This document shows positions 24,259 through 36,696 of a DNA stretch of 64,000 bases, in pieces. Numbering within the stretch: the first letter of the stretch is position 1; each line of letters begins with the position of its first letter. Position numbers and translations under genes: made by a program. A model generated the notes under the pieces. It made no database searches, was not told the DNA's origin, and worked only from the letters and a program-made list of their open reading frames with translations. The stretch is from Mercurialis annua (Eukaryota > Streptophyta > Magnoliopsida > Malpighiales > Euphorbiaceae), in NCBI RefSeq assembly GCF_937616625.2, contig NC_065571.1, positions 55,227,651 to 55,291,650 on the forward strand, written 5' to 3'.

Positions 24259-26176
24259 TTAGAACTGTGGTTTGGAGCATTCTGGAGGCACTTGTCCATT
24301 GTATCTTTTAGTATCCGTGCAGTAATTGTAGATCATATAGTTATCTCTGACCCATTTCAACTGACCGAGTTTGGCGACACTCAATTGGCTGTATACTGGC
24401 GATGTCCACCAGTTGGCTGGAGTGGTGGCAGCGCATGTATTGATGCTGACTGGTCCGTTCCATTTGCAAGCCCTGCCCCTGAAAGTGCGGTATCTTGCTA
24501 TGAATGGTGCACTATTCCAGTCAATTTTAACTAGTCCGCCTCTTGTTGCCCAGTTATCTGCGTTCCATAGGCTGGAGTATGCCCTCATCCCCTGTTTGTT
24601 TGGATAACCTATGCCCTCGTTCTCATAGTTTCGGTAAACACGGATTGGAATACTGTCAACATACCACCTGAAATTGCAACTAGGAGTGTTAAGTTTAGCT
24701 ATCATTTGTCTTCTTGATCAACTTTGACTTAGATGACTCTATTGGATGATTCAGTAAACAAGCTGGGATAGTTATTGGTGCTTGGTATAAGTGAAAAATG
24801 AAAAGTTAGGAAGATTTCCAAAAGAAAATAAAGTTGTTGACGTAACAGTGAGCCACAAGTGATGAGAACATAGATGTGAGTTTGTTTTATTTTATTTATA
24901 TCTTATAGATTTAGAATCTTCGATCATTCTGTCTTCGGGGATTAAGAATGACGTTAAACATTTACTAAAGAAAAGAAGAATGATCTTAGCGTACTATAGA
25001 CATTAGCTTACTTAGTTAGCTAACTTACACGACTGCGGAAGGGTTCCAATGAATGGTGTAGTTGTGGAAAGCTGCAGTTGGATCAAACCAGGGATAAAAT
25101 TGCTGCTCCCTGCTTCCATTTCCTTGAGTGAATATGTTTGTGTGGATAATATATGGTTGTCCTGATACATTACCTAAGAACTCAAAGTCTATCTCGTCAT
25201 GCCTGTCTCCAGTAGATGACACCTGCACAATTTGCACAATGTGAAGTGTTGAAAACACAACTTGTGTATCCCGTATCCATCTTAGGGGATACGGAATCAA
25301 CGTTACTTTATAAAGATGTATGTTTAAGAATGTTATTGAAATAGGACAATTATTGTTACTCAGATTTTATGCTATTTTATAGCTGAATGCCTTCTGCTTG
25401 GACAACCTTTACATTATTCATAAGTTTCTGTTTTTGGTCCTTGGCGGGTCAAATTATGAATTTATGATGGAAGAAATTAATTTTAAAGTTTAGAAAACTA
25501 GGAGCAGTTTTTATCCTTTAAATGGCCTTTTATGATAGTTTATATGACTATCTAGTATGAAAATGGAAACGCGGAGACAGAAAATGCTGAAAGAGCAAAC
25601 TACTTAATGATATTACAAGAATAGGTTTTAAATATAGAACTTCTGAGTTTCATAGGCATTTTTAAAAATGAAATTAGCTTGCCAAAATGTAGAAGTCGAG
25701 AAGCTCTCATACAATATAGATGTTAGTTAAATCATTAGACTTACATAGTAGGCTGTGACTGTTCCAGCTGAGTTCCCAGATACCAACTTGATTAACATTT
25801 GAATGCTTCCAAACAGAAATGATTGTTTTGATTTAATACCTGATCCTGAAATTCAAAGTAGTGGTTTGTGGTTTAAGTGAATGTAGTAACTGTTGTCACT
25901 TGTCATCGTATGAATTGCTAAACGAAACATCAATAGTAACATTACATACTAAAACATACAATCATACTGTTTGATGAATGCTGATCAAATATGATTACCT
26001 GATGTTTGATCCAATACAAGTTGAAGCTCATCACCATTGCCCAGAACTGCAGAGTGCTGAGCACCCCAGTAGAAATACGTACTCTTGCGGAAGTTAGCCT
26101 CAGCTGGACTCAGCTGACATGCTGTTATAAACATGAGTAGAGCTAGAGCTACCATCAATATCTGTGAACTTGCCAT
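24259..26176 (-). CDS. XTH: Xyloglucan endotransglucosylase/hydrolase, 4 exons, 293 aa
   Basis: Exons, in transcript order: 26176-25999, 25845-25745, 25222-25029, 24667-24259 (882 nt including TAA), with GT-AG junctions and continuous frame. Residues 1 to about 27 form a signal peptide, so the enzyme goes to the cell wall. The GH16 active site [10 protein letters not shown] is intact at 101-110, with Glu103 as expected nucleophile and Glu107 as acid/base. It is followed by the conserved N-glycosylation site NVS (111-113). The C-terminal XET_C region has conserved cysteines and ends with [13 protein letters not shown]. Length is normal for the family. These enzymes cut and rejoin xyloglucan chains during wall growth. 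The pattern VLDQTSGSG...[19 protein letters not shown] resembles group I/II transglucosylases rather than group III-A hydrolases; that is an inference. Confidence 0.96.
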
Positions 26177-26260
26177 TTCAACTCCAATGTTAACTTTTTT
26201 TTGTCCCTACCAAAATCTTGGAGTCGACACGGAATGTTTTGGTCCATGCCTTGTGGTTGC

Positions 26261-26268
26261 TTTATATA
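26261..26268 (-). promoter_or_regulatory. Putative TATA box of the XTH gene
   Basis: TATATAAA reads on the minus strand 85-92 bp upstream of the XTH start codon, implying a short leader of about 55 nt. Confidence 0.65.
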
Positions 26269-26638
26269 GATTATAACTTGCATATATGCGTGCTAGTTGA
26301 CATAAATTTTGGTTGAATGTATTTCTTCATTTCTTATTTTATATAAAAATATATTCTATTCCTGGCATTTGATATCCATTTAAAAAATTATAACAAAATG
26401 TTAATTTAGTGTAGTTAGGAAGAACTGTAATCATACAAAATCTATCTGGGGTCACAAGTTATGCTTTCCATGAGGTGGTTGTTGTTCACCAATAATCTGT
26501 GCATAACTCACCTCTAACTATGTATCCTATTCTTAGGAAACAGAAAAAAAATCGTTGAAAAAATTTAATTTGAAGAGTTCATATGCCAAATTATATAAAT
26601 AAAAAAACACTTTGCGTGTGCCTATTCTATATTAGTGG

Positions 26639-27017
26639 TAGGGGTGTATTTAAAATTTTAAATCGAGTTGAGTCAAAATATCGTCAAATTTGAACTCGAC
26701 TCAAACTCAATCAAGTTTTGTTTTAAGAGTTAGAGGCTGAGTTTGGGAGAATAACTGAGAATTGAACTTCATCTTTCTAAATATCTATAAATCAAAATTA
26801 ATTTAGTATAAAAGTAAGAGTATATATAGTCATAAATGATAACAAATAAATTAATCGAAGCTCGATTAGGATCACGAGCTTGTAGTATGTTTAAATTTGA
26901 TTCGGTAATCGACTCGAGTAACTTGAATTGGAGCTCGACTCGATAAATATCGAGTTATTTTTAGATATTTTTAAGTCAATCCCGATACCGTGACATGGAT
27001 TCGGTTATCCCCCTCTA
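26639..27017. mobile_element. Non-autonomous hAT-like element, 379 bp
   Basis: The left end TAGGGGTGTA and a right end whose reverse complement begins TAGAGGGGGATAACC are inverted. The flanks ATTAGTGG (26631-26638) and GTTAGTGG (27018-27025) are a 7/8 target duplication. The interior carries GAGTTGAGTC/GACTCGA-type repeats and no coding capacity. Confidence 0.75.
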
Positions 27018-27200
27018 GTTAGTGGGAATGTCAATGCCATAAACGTAAGGAAATGAAGGTTTATGTGAGCCAAGCTGGGACGCGGTTGGAATAGGAGAAA
27101 GCAAATGTCGTGCGCGAGACTAATGGCCCAGCTGTGATGTGGACGTGCTCCCTCGCCTATACGAATTATTAACGAGCCTACGCTTAAGCGTTATAATTAA

Positions 27201-27508
27201 GGCAAAATTGAACTTATCCAATTCACTATTTTAGCCTCTTTCCCAAATATATCAAGATTTTTAAATTTTGCCACATATATCATCTTTTCGACCTTTAGTA
27301 AATATACCTACGATCTATTTGGAGTTGATGAGACACGATGTTATATACGCAAGGTAGAATTAAATTTATCCACTAGATATATAATATCGCGCCACTCTTG
27401 GGTATATTTGGAAAATGTTGAAAAATAATAATATATACGGTAAGATTTAAAATTCATGATATATATGACAAATGAGTTAAAATTGTTGGTAGATAAATTC
27501 AATTTGCC
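27201..27508. mobile_element. Foldback MITE (GGCAAAAT family)
   Basis: The left arm GGCAAAATTGAACTTATC pairs with the inverted right arm ending GATAAATTCAATTTGCC. The flanks TATAATTAA and TACTATTAA match at 7 of 9 positions. The centre is related to the element at 44103-44368, sharing GACACGATGTTAT / GGCACGATGTTAT and ATATAATATCG blocks. Confidence 0.75.
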
Positions 27509-27840
27509 TACTATTAATTACTGAAATTTTGAGATAAATTAAGATTGAAAAGTTAGTAGGAATAAACTATTACATAAACATATGCTAGCATTAACGTTTA
27601 GTTCTATTTTACACAAGCAAAATTATTAGCCTACTTATAATAGACCATAAAGAAGCGGTTTAGCTTCCAAATTAGACAACAACAAATATATCTTTGTTAA
27701 TCTTTTCTCTCATCTTGCACCGTACTATCATTAATCGCACAATTTAGGAACAAAAAGAACAAAAAGTAATAGAGAATAGATTAGCCTTCAAAGAGAAAAA
27801 AAAGCATAAAATACAGAACAAATGTCCCTTTAAATCAGCC

Positions 27841-30001
27841 TCACTTTATCTGCACCCACTTGGAAATGCTGGGCACACCTTGGTAAACAGCAGAGAACAA
27901 ATAATACCCGGGAGGAGCAATGATGCCGCTCGGCGGCGCCACGGCTGTAATGGTGTGTAATCCAAGTATGGGATTGCTCAGCACTTGCTTCAATCCCAAA
28001 TCTATAAGTCTTTGATTCATATTGACTCCGTGAGTCGTAAAAGCCGGCGCGTACATTGTTAGTTTAATGTCTTTTTGCTCTACTGTAACTCCGTTTAACT
28101 TGATTTGGACTTGGAAATCGAGGCCGTAGAGAAGCAACAGCGGGACTACGATAATCTCTGATCTTTTACCTGCAAGGTTAGCATTCAAGTAAGGTGGGGA
28201 GTATTTCTCAATTCTGAGCTCAGTTGGGTACATTGCGTCGTAAATGTAGCCGTTGTTGGTGTTACTGCCACCGACGAGCACTTTTCCATCAGGTAGAACA
28301 ACGGAGGTTGAATGGTACATTCTAGCAATTTGGGTTGGTGCTAGCTCGGTAAATCTTTGTCCCCTCTTGGCTCTAGGGTTATACAAAACTGGAACGAAAT
28401 TTGGATCTCTAGCAAAACCCCATCCTGAAGCTCCTCTTTTAGCACCGTTTAGCAAAAGAAGATCTCCGGTTGGAAGAATCATGGCGTCGCCCATAAGACG
28501 AGGTGTTGGCATGAGTTCTCTTTTCCAAACAGCGTTTTTATCCGTGATCTTGATTCTTGCACAATCTTGAAGTGCAGTAAAGAAAATCTGTTTCTCAGCT
28601 TTTGAGTATGCATCTTTATGTGCTGAACCGCCACAAACCAAAACCTCGGCTGGAATCAAATCTGGATTCGAATCGTGAAGTTTTAAGGGAAGGAGTGCTG
28701 ACATGCCAGAGGCGGGATAGCTACGGTGGCCTCCAGCGAGTACTGGGAACTCGCGGACAATCTTATTTGACTTTGGATCGAGCAAAACAGAACGACTGTT
28801 AGCAAAGATGAACACATTACCATCCGTAGACAGATGCACAAACGGATACAAATTATTCTCCTCTGGGTCGCTAGTTTGGCGAAGGAACTCAAAGAAGAAG
28901 GGTTTAGTATTCGATTTTCCTTCCGCCGGTATATACTCATAGCTGAAAGCATCACGACCACCAACCACGATGTATCCACCATCTGGCAATGTTGCTTGAG
29001 TAGAGTACCTTGAATAGCAAGCAACCAAAAAAAAAGTTCAGTTTCTTGTAGAAATTAATAAGAGGTAGTAATTGATTCAGATCAAGTCTAATACCATCTA
29101 CGGTCAGCAAGTGCAGTTGGGTACTCTCTCCAATTGCATCCCGGGCATGTATTCAAGTATCTAACAGTATTTGCACCGCCTTGATACCCACCGGTACTCA
29201 CTAGGTTACCGTTCACATCGAGACCTCCCGACGAGCACCACGTATCAGTATTGAGCTGCCGCAAAAATTCATTTCATACACTTAGATTTCACAATAACTT
29301 GCTAAAGTTAACAATTTTGTTAATATTTTCCTAAAATATTAATAGTTAAATGCTTTAAATCAAAATATTGATACATCAATGTTATGAATTAGGGATAATT
29401 TTAAAAATTAATATTTTGTCATAATATAAAGAAAATCATATAATTTGGAACATTAATCAAATTCAAAATATACCTCGAGAGGGGTAAGTTCCCCGGTGTT
29501 AATGTCGAAAAGGATGGAATGGCACCAACAATCTTTATCGGCGGGGTTTTTATTAACAATACGGCATTGACCGTTTGGCAAAGGAAGTTTAGAAATCTTC
29601 CAAATGGTAGCATCATACATTAAAACTTTATCAACTTTCGGAAGCAATATAGCGTGCATAGCGGAAACACCGGAATTCTGAGAAACAAGCTCCCAATCGC
29701 CTTTATATCCGAGGTCCGCCGCCGAAGTCGAAGCATTGGCTACGGCACCGGCATTACTCGGCTTACCCACCGGAATAGCAACATTTTCACCTTTGAAAAG
29801 AGGAGTACCGATATCGTTCGGAATGTTCAATTGAAAATCAAATGGATTTCCGAAAGGGTTTCCGAACAGTTCATGAGGACCAAGAACATGGTCATGGTTA
29901 AACAATTTGTATGCATTCGGGTCCTTCCATATTTGAGCAAAGGTAGAAATAAATAAAAGAGGGAGCAGAAAGATGGTAGTTTTGAATTTAATAATTGCCA
30001 T
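27841..30001 (-). CDS. GLOX: Glyoxal/galactose oxidase-like copper radical oxidase, 3 exons, 618 aa
   Basis: Exons, in transcript order: 30001-29474, 29255-29095, 29008-27841 (1857 nt including TGA), with GT-AG junctions in frame. A signal peptide (about residues 1-22, FLLPLLFISTFAQ) points to secretion. The body matches the Glyoxal_oxid_N beta-propeller and the C-terminal DUF1929/E-set domain. Residues aligning with galactose oxidase ligands are present: Cys183 in DTWCSSGG and Tyr231 in WYSTQ (the Cys-Tyr cofactor pair), Tyr461 and His462 in RMYHS, and His556 in TTHGVN. In the family the enzyme oxidises aldehydes or alcohols and releases hydrogen peroxide; plant members act in the wall and in anther or pollen development. 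Length is typical. Substrate is not predictable from sequence. It is the upstream same-strand neighbour of XTH, 1.7 kb away. Confidence 0.94.
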
Positions 30002-30049
30002 TCTTGAAAAGTTGAGAGAAATTAAAAAATTTGAAGTTAAAAATTGTTT

Positions 30050-30063
30050 TTTATATATTTATA
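30050..30063 (-). promoter_or_regulatory. Putative TATA box of the oxidase gene
   Basis: The minus strand reads TATAAATATATAAA 49-62 bp upstream of the ATG. It is the only strong TATA-like match close to the start, though it would leave a very short leader. Confidence 0.5.
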
Positions 30064-31386
30064 CACAGTTTGCTTCCGCCTTGCGGAAGACTTTTCTTTC
30101 TGCTACGTATGCCATTCTTTCATAAGATTATTTATAGATGAAAATTTGGTTCGTTAATAAGGCATGCAAAAATAGAGTATTGTTCCTTGTTTAGAGAAGA
30201 GCCGCACGTAATTAATGTATTACATTTGTATTGTACAAAAAAAAAACAAACATTTTTAATTTTTCTGTATGGTAGGTAGGTATATAGTGAGAGGTTTTTA
30301 TTGTTTCAAATCAATAACTAAATTCATGAATCAATGAGTATCAGAGAAATTTCATAAAATGTAGTAATTAATAATTAGCGTAGCATCTATATTCTCGAAA
30401 AAATTGATATATGTTGAAAATATCTTATTATTAATATTTTTGGAGATATAAATAAATCTTGACAGATTAATTTATAAATAGAGAATGGTTCTTAGTATAA
30501 ACCAATTGGTTTTATGTAATAATATTATTCAGTATTTTAGAATCCATTTAATGTTTATACATATGATCATACTATGTTTAGGCCAATAATAATATTAAAT
30601 TTATGGTTTGAAGTATTTATTCGGTATATTAGAATAACATCAAATAGTTTAGATATTGAGCGAATTCGGACCCGAGCTGGAAGTTTAGGCCAAATACACT
30701 TGATTTGAAGAAAAATATTAAAACTATGAATAAATTTCATAACAATTCAATTCATTTTTATATAAAAAGTTCTACTATATTATGTATTACTTGACCCGTC
30801 ATTCTTAAAGTACATAAAATCTCTACAACTATAAAATAGATATTAGTATAAGTTAATTATATCTGAGTGTATTTTTTAAGCATTAGTTTTTTTTTTGACG
30901 AGTTTTAAGCATTAGTTTGTTTAATTAAATCATGTAAACTAAAAATATTAGATTCTCCTGTCATATGATATAGTAACTATTTTTTTTGAAATAATGATAC
31001 CAAATAGAGCTGGTTTACTGTTTTTGTTTGTCTTACTATTGTTGTGCTGTTAAATTTATGCATAGCAACTCAAATTTCCAGGATAACTAATTTGGTACAA
31101 CAATATGATTCTATGAATAATTTGATGTGTAATATTTTTTTCTAAAAAAGAAATTAATAAATTGCTTCTAGAATTATAGAAAAGAAAAGACAAGCACTAG
31201 CTAAAAACGTATAATATGCGAGTATATAATCACGTATACTAATGTTTATAGCAAATATTTATATTTTATTAAAAATATTTTAAATCATATGAAAAAAAAC
31301 TTATAGTACGTAAGTTGAAAATTAATAAATTATCCAAGTTTGAAGTCATCATGCAACGGCTAACCCTGATACATCCGATTTTTTTT
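30064..31386. other. Upstream region of the oxidase gene, no further gene
   Basis: This is AT-rich sequence with no coding signal or clear repeat boundary. It probably includes the distal promoter of the oxidase gene. Confidence 0.5.
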
Positions 31387-31827
31387 GGGCCTAATCGCTC
31401 AAAAGCTTTCCACTTTTTTTTTTTAATTGCACTCTGACGTTGGAAAATTCTCTAAAAACCCTCCCATTTTTAAATTTCATTTCAATTGCACCCTGACGTA
31501 GGAAAATCCTCTCAAAATCCCCCACCTTTAGATTTTTTTTCTTCAATTGTACTCTACATTGAAATTTTTTATAGTTTTGATTTTAAAAAGTTATTGGATA
31601 TAATTTTAGGAAGAATGATTTTTTATATTATTAATAATATTAGTGTTCAATTAGAATATAAATTAAAAATGAAAGATTATTTTAATTTCTTTTTTCATGT
31701 GAAAAGAGGTCAATTTAATATTTTGAGGTACAATTGAAAAAAAATCTAAAAGTGGAGGGCATATGAAAGGATTTTCAGGGTGCAATTGAAAAAAAAATTA
31801 AAGATGGGAGCTTTTGAGTGATTAAGC
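31387..31827. mobile_element. Foldback MITE, possibly composite
   Basis: The left arm GGGCCTAATCGCTCAAAAGC pairs with the inverted right arm GCTTTTGAGTGATTAAGC. A second inverted pair lies inside (AATTGCACCCTGACGTAGG near 31490 and CAGGGTGCAATTG near 31780), suggesting a dimer or nested copy. T-runs flank both ends. Confidence 0.7.
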
Positions 31828-31838
31828 TTTTTTTTTTA

Positions 31839-32209
31839 GGCTTATTCCCTTAAAAACCCCTCACCTTTTACCCCCAATTCGTTTGCACCCTCACGTTGCA
31901 AAACCACAAAATATACCCAATTTACGACCTTTCACTTTCAATTGCACCCTCAAGCATTAAATTGATCTCTTTTCACTTGAAAAAATAGGTTTATTTTGTT
32001 TTAAATAAAATATTAAGTCCTATTTTAAAATATATGCTAAAATTTAAAGTATTAATTTGAACATTTTTTAAGTGAAAAGAGGTCAATTTAATATTTGAGG
32101 GTGCAATTGAAAGTGAAAGGTCGTAATTTGGGTATATTTGGTGGTTTTACAACGTGATGGTGCAAACGAATTGGGGGTAAAAGGTGGGGAGATTTTAAAG
32201 AGATAAGCC
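31839..32209. mobile_element. Mutator-like foldback MITE with 9-bp target duplication
   Basis: The ends GGCTTATTCCC and GAGATAAGCC are inverted and the arms pair over more than 130 bases. The 9-bp flanks are both TTTTTTTTA (31830-31838 and 32210-32218), although their low complexity weakens this. The interior motif GGGTGCAAACG... appears in both orientations. No coding capacity. Confidence 0.8.
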
Positions 32210-32594
32210 TTTTTTTTAATACTAAACTGAACTACATGACCGTGCAAATAATTTGGTTTGTATACTGACTTAGGTCAATTAAGACATAATAATTTGGTTT
32301 GTAAACTGAACTATTGATAAGTTGATAACAGATGTGGATATTCCATGACTTGGTCTAAGTGCTGTTTTACTAATGTAACAATTTAGAAGTTGATTGCATT
32401 CAAATTTATTTTAGTTTATACTTTTATGTTCTAGCTACTCCATGATTGTAGGCAAACGTATATTTTTTTAAAGAAATTGTAGGTATACATATGGACTTTC
32501 ACTTGTACAGTTGAACTCAACAGTCAACACAAACAGACACACACATTGACACATATACCATAATAATACCACCGTCCATAACGTTATAGCAGAT

Positions 32595-32842
32595 ACTAAA
32601 CTTGAGAGGATATTGAACTATGCGAAAATTTCAAAATAGATACTGAATTATATAAAACATTATAAACTGAGTACTTTCGGTCACTTGTTGTTGACATGGC
32701 TTCTTCTTTCGTTAAATCAGTGGAAAACACGTGGCTAAGAATATCCATTTTGTAATGTTTCGTATAATTAAGTATCCATTTTGTTATAAAAAAATTCAAT
32801 ATTCATTTTAAAACTTTCATATAGTTCAGTATCCGCACAAAT
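32595..32842. mobile_element. Foldback repeat
   Basis: A left segment containing GATATTGAACTATGCG is inverted near the right end (CATATAGTTCAGTATCCGC). Further pairing follows with AAAATAGATACTGAATTAT against ATAATTAAGTATCCATTTT. End positions are approximate. Confidence 0.6.
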
Positions 32843-32946
32843 TTAATACTCAATTATAGCACATTAAATATTGCAGCCTAAAATACCATTAAAACTTATC
32901 TGAAACAATTATGGTTGAACTCATCATAATTTCTTTTATATTATTA

Positions 32947-33170
32947 GTTTTTATTTCACTCGATTCTTTATAAATATTTTACATTTAAATAATTTTTAAC
33001 TACTTATTTTGTACACTTATATATATATTCTTTTTATAGACGAACGCCATCGTTTAAATTGGCATGAAACGACAATGTTTATTGCCAAAAAAGGCCACAT
33101 GTGTACAAAAATAAATAGTTAAAAAATTATTTAAATATAAAATATTTATTGACGATCAAATAAAATAAAG
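32947..33170. mobile_element. Foldback repeat
   Basis: TTTATTTCACTCGATTC... and TATTTTACATTTAAATAATTT on the left are mirrored by AAATTATTTAAATATAAAATA and GACGATCAAATAAAATAAAG on the right. The centre holds CATCGTTTAAATTGGC. Boundaries are approximate. Confidence 0.55.
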
Positions 33171-33581
33171 ACCTAATATCTTAAAAAATTCTGACCTTTT
33201 AGCACCCTTTTCAATTCTATCCTGACGTTGAAAACTAGTCAATTTAGAAACTAAAAAATGTACTTATTTGTAGTATGCGATCTTCTTTTACAACATCTAC
33301 TAGCTCTTGCAATACACGGTCTTCCTCCGAAAATGGTACTTGAACCTCTCTTTCCCCCCCAGAAGTTAGAATCCACAAGAATAAGATTAAAATATAATTT
33401 ACAAAGTCATAGGACAAAAAAACTATATGGTCTTTCCAATATCAAAAACTTAATTCGAAGATATATTCTCTTGATCCTACATTTAGTTAGGATGTCTCTA
33501 ACCCTTAGCCGGACAGGCTTCTAGCTCTAGCATTGATTCCAAAACAACAAAAGGAAACAAGTAAAATAATAAAGGAAATTA

Positions 33582-34619
33582 TTGACTTCGGATAGGAACT
33601 CGATTTGGTTTTCTGTTATTTCTAATAGCTCATCTATTGTTTCCGGTTTTGATATAGACTTGGCTAATCCTTCTCATCTCTCACACATTTGGAAGGGAAT
33701 TGTTAATTCTTGTGTTAACAACAGTGAACTTTGGAATTGTTTCAAGGATTCAACAGTTATGATTTTGGGGGATGGCAATAATATTCGATTTTGGAAGGAT
33801 AATTGGACGTCGGCTCCGCTGAATCAAACTTTCCCTGACCTGTTTCGTCTCTGCCGCAATAAAGAAGCTACTGTTGCTGCTGTCTTCAATTCGGATGCTC
33901 TGCAATTCACGGGCTTCTCCTGGAACCGTCGTCTTCGTCTTGGGGAGAAGCAACGCTTCTCAGAATTGCAACAGCTTCTGCCGCAGGGAGCTGCTCTTCG
34001 TGTTTTGCCGGACAAGCCAGTTTGGTGCAAAAATCAGCATTACACTTCGGCCTCAATGGTGGAGCTGCTGAACTTAAAGTTCAATATCAGGCCTTGTGGC
34101 TTTCTCTTGAAGCATATTTGGAAAGAAAATGTTCCACCTCGGATACAATTCTTTGTTTGGTTGCTAGCTAGAGATCGCATTTCTTCTAAAGTTAATTTAG
34201 TTAGGCGAAGAGTTCTTAATTCTGATTCAGTCTCCTGCTCCATTTGCTCTGAGGAAGAATCGGGCATTCACATTATCTTGCATTGCCGATTCGCTTGGAA
34301 TTTTTGGTCGACTTTATTATCTAAGGGTAATGTTAGCTGGGTGGCTCCAGGATCTCTTGATGAATTTTACACTCATTGGATTTCAATTTCTGTCGGTAGG
34401 CATCGCAAGCTTTGGAAGTTATTTTGGTTTTATGGAGTATGGCACTTATGGAAGGCTAGGAACAGACGATTATTTGAAGATGAAGCAGTAGATGTTAATT
34501 CTCTGATTTACATGACTGTTTGCAAGGCAGTTGAGTTTCATAAGACGCAAGATCAAGGATTTTTTTACTCGGGCAATGATGTCTTTAGATGCTTTGAGTT
34601 CTTTTGTAACTTTTATTAG
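33582..34619 (+). pseudogene. 5'-truncated LINE: C-terminal part of ORF2 with zf-RVT domain
   Basis: A 345-codon open frame ends at TAG 34617-34619. The first part (GDGNNIRFWKDNW) is the conserved segment that follows the reverse transcriptase in plant LINE ORF2. The middle (HIWKENVPPRIQFFVWLLARD) and CSICSEEESGIHIILHC match the zinc-binding region zf-RVT (C-x2-C-x8-H-x3-H-x-C-like). Endonuclease and reverse transcriptase are missing, as expected for 5' truncation during reverse transcription. A 3' region and an A-rich tail at about 34690-34710 follow. The ATG at 33582 is not a genuine start. The frame is unbroken, so insertion is not very old. Confidence 0.88.
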
Positions 34620-34711
34620 TTATTTTCTGTTTTGATTTCTCTTTTGCCATCCATTATTTGTGGATGAGCTAATATATTTATCATTTATCAAAAAAAAAAC
34701 AAACAAAAAAT
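34620..34711 (+). other. LINE 3' region and A-rich tail
   Basis: Following the LINE stop codon, the sequence runs through ATATATTTATCATTTATC into a run of A and CAAA repeats. I could not identify a matching target duplication at the upstream junction near 33575. Confidence 0.7.
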
Positions 34712-36694
34712 CAATCGAAAATGAGAAGAATTAAACCGCTGATCTCGCTAAAGTTGCCATCTTGGACCGCAAATGGTAGGAACAAAGTCTCGTTGCGTGC
34801 GAGGGTCTTGATTTTGAACCACTTTCGATTAGACTTTGAAACCGCTAGATCCATTGAAATTGAGTATTTCCTATCATCTTTGTCCATGAAATTCTAAAAG
34901 TTAGAAAAACCCTTCAAAATTTTAGGTCTACAAGAAATGATTCTAAAACCTGAACAAGCACTAAAAATTCTTGAGAGATCTAAGCAAACAAACCGCAAAA
35001 TAAATATAAAGTTATAAAAAAATCTTTCAATAAAAGATAAATTACATATCGTAGAGCTATATAGCGTACATATTTTATTAAATAACGATTAAAATGATAT
35101 ATTATTTATTATTTATAGCCGGAGAAGAGGTGAATTCCGATCTAATATTATTTATTATTTATGACGGAGAGAAGGTGATTTTCGATCGAAATCGAATAAT
35201 CACCTTCTCCTACTCTTCAAAGGATGAAAATGAAAAAAAATTAAAGAGAAAGGAGAGGAAAATTTTAGAGAGAAAAGTGAAGGAAGTGATCCAGTTTACC
35301 CAGGTCCTCACATCACATTGCTTGCTTTAGTTTTAACTATTTAACCATCAATTCACTTTTTGAACCTCTAATTGAATTATCTTTATTTAGTTTTAAGAAA
35401 TTGAGAGTAGATGACTTGAATTTAATTGAATCTCTCCAATAATTTTGTGTAAGTTAGAACAAATCTTTCTCCCTTCATTTTTTAATGTTATGATACATTT
35501 GTCAATTCATTTAGCATATGAAGCTAGAATTTATGGGCCAGTCCACATTTAAATGGATGTACCCCATTAAGCAATCATTAAAAAAAAATTGCTTGCAATA
35601 TAACACATCTAAAAAATTCCATTGCTGAGGGACATATTGCAAGAGAGTGCATGACTTTTTGCTCAAGATACCTAAACGAGCTATATTGCAAGATAAATAA
35701 TTTTACATATATAAACTGCACAATTAAATTTGCAGATTAATCTGTAGATTTTATCTTGCAGAAATAAAAAAAAGTACAAATTAATATTATGCAATATGTA
35801 AGTTTTTAGTTTTGCATATTAATCTACATAATTAAAAATATAGTCTATAGAATTCTGCTGAAAACAATATACATTGTATAAAATTAAATCTGCAAATTTA
35901 ATTGTGTAGATTAATCCGCAAAAATGTACAGATTATTAAAAATTGCACTATACTCTCTGATTTTTGCTTTTACTAAATTATTTCGTGTATAATTTGTTAT
36001 AGATACATTCGCATCAATGTGGTAAAACTTTCAATTTTAATTCTTTTGATTTGTACATTTTAAAGAAAGAGTTCGAGATCAGCTGAAAGCCACATAAATT
36101 CCCACCCCCTCAATCATATTTTTTATATGGAGGGAAATAACTATTTGTTAATGATTTTATACAGGTTCAGGTAAAAGATCTTATGAACAATTGCTTGAAA
36201 TTCTATATGAATATATTTACATATATAAAAAAAGTTGTTTGTAATGGAGATTTTATATAACTGTATTTTTTATTTTGGTGAGTAAAAACGAATAATTCAA
36301 TACGAGTTTTGTTGGTGACGCAACATATTCAATAAATACTGATAACTTTCTGATAGAGTAAAATGAGTTCATCTAATTCTAGGAACTTTTCTATAATTTT
36401 TTTTTGGATATCATTTAAAAAAGAACTATCCGAAACACAACCACACTTGTCGTAAGAGCATTCCACATGTCGAACGCTAATCCGTCGCCAAGTGTGTTAC
36501 ATGCTTATTAGTATTTATGAAGAGATACTTGTCATTTGAAAAAACTCAATGAATGGATTTTAATGATGTAATGAGGAAAAATTATTCCTTGAATAAGAGA
36601 ACTCAATAAACAGCTAATTAATATCTATGAGGGTTCTGATTGACTAATGAGGAAAAATTCGTCTCTAGTGTATGAATTAATGACAGATAAATAG
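34712..36694. other. Intergenic, no gene assigned
   Basis: The minus strand at about 34730-34880 has a short open stretch (MDLAVSKSNRKWFKIKTLAR and onward) that reads like protein but has no family match I recognise and no neighbours to splice to. A perfect 12-bp hairpin lies at 35169-35209. The rest is AT-rich, with degenerate CTGCA/TGCAGA-type direct and inverted repeats near 35700-35940. Confidence 0.45.
35169..35209. repeat. Perfect 12-bp hairpin
   Basis: The arms GAGAAGGTGATT and AATCACCTTCTC surround a 17-base loop that itself contains TTCGATCGAA. Confidence 0.85.
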
Positions 36695-36696
36695 TA

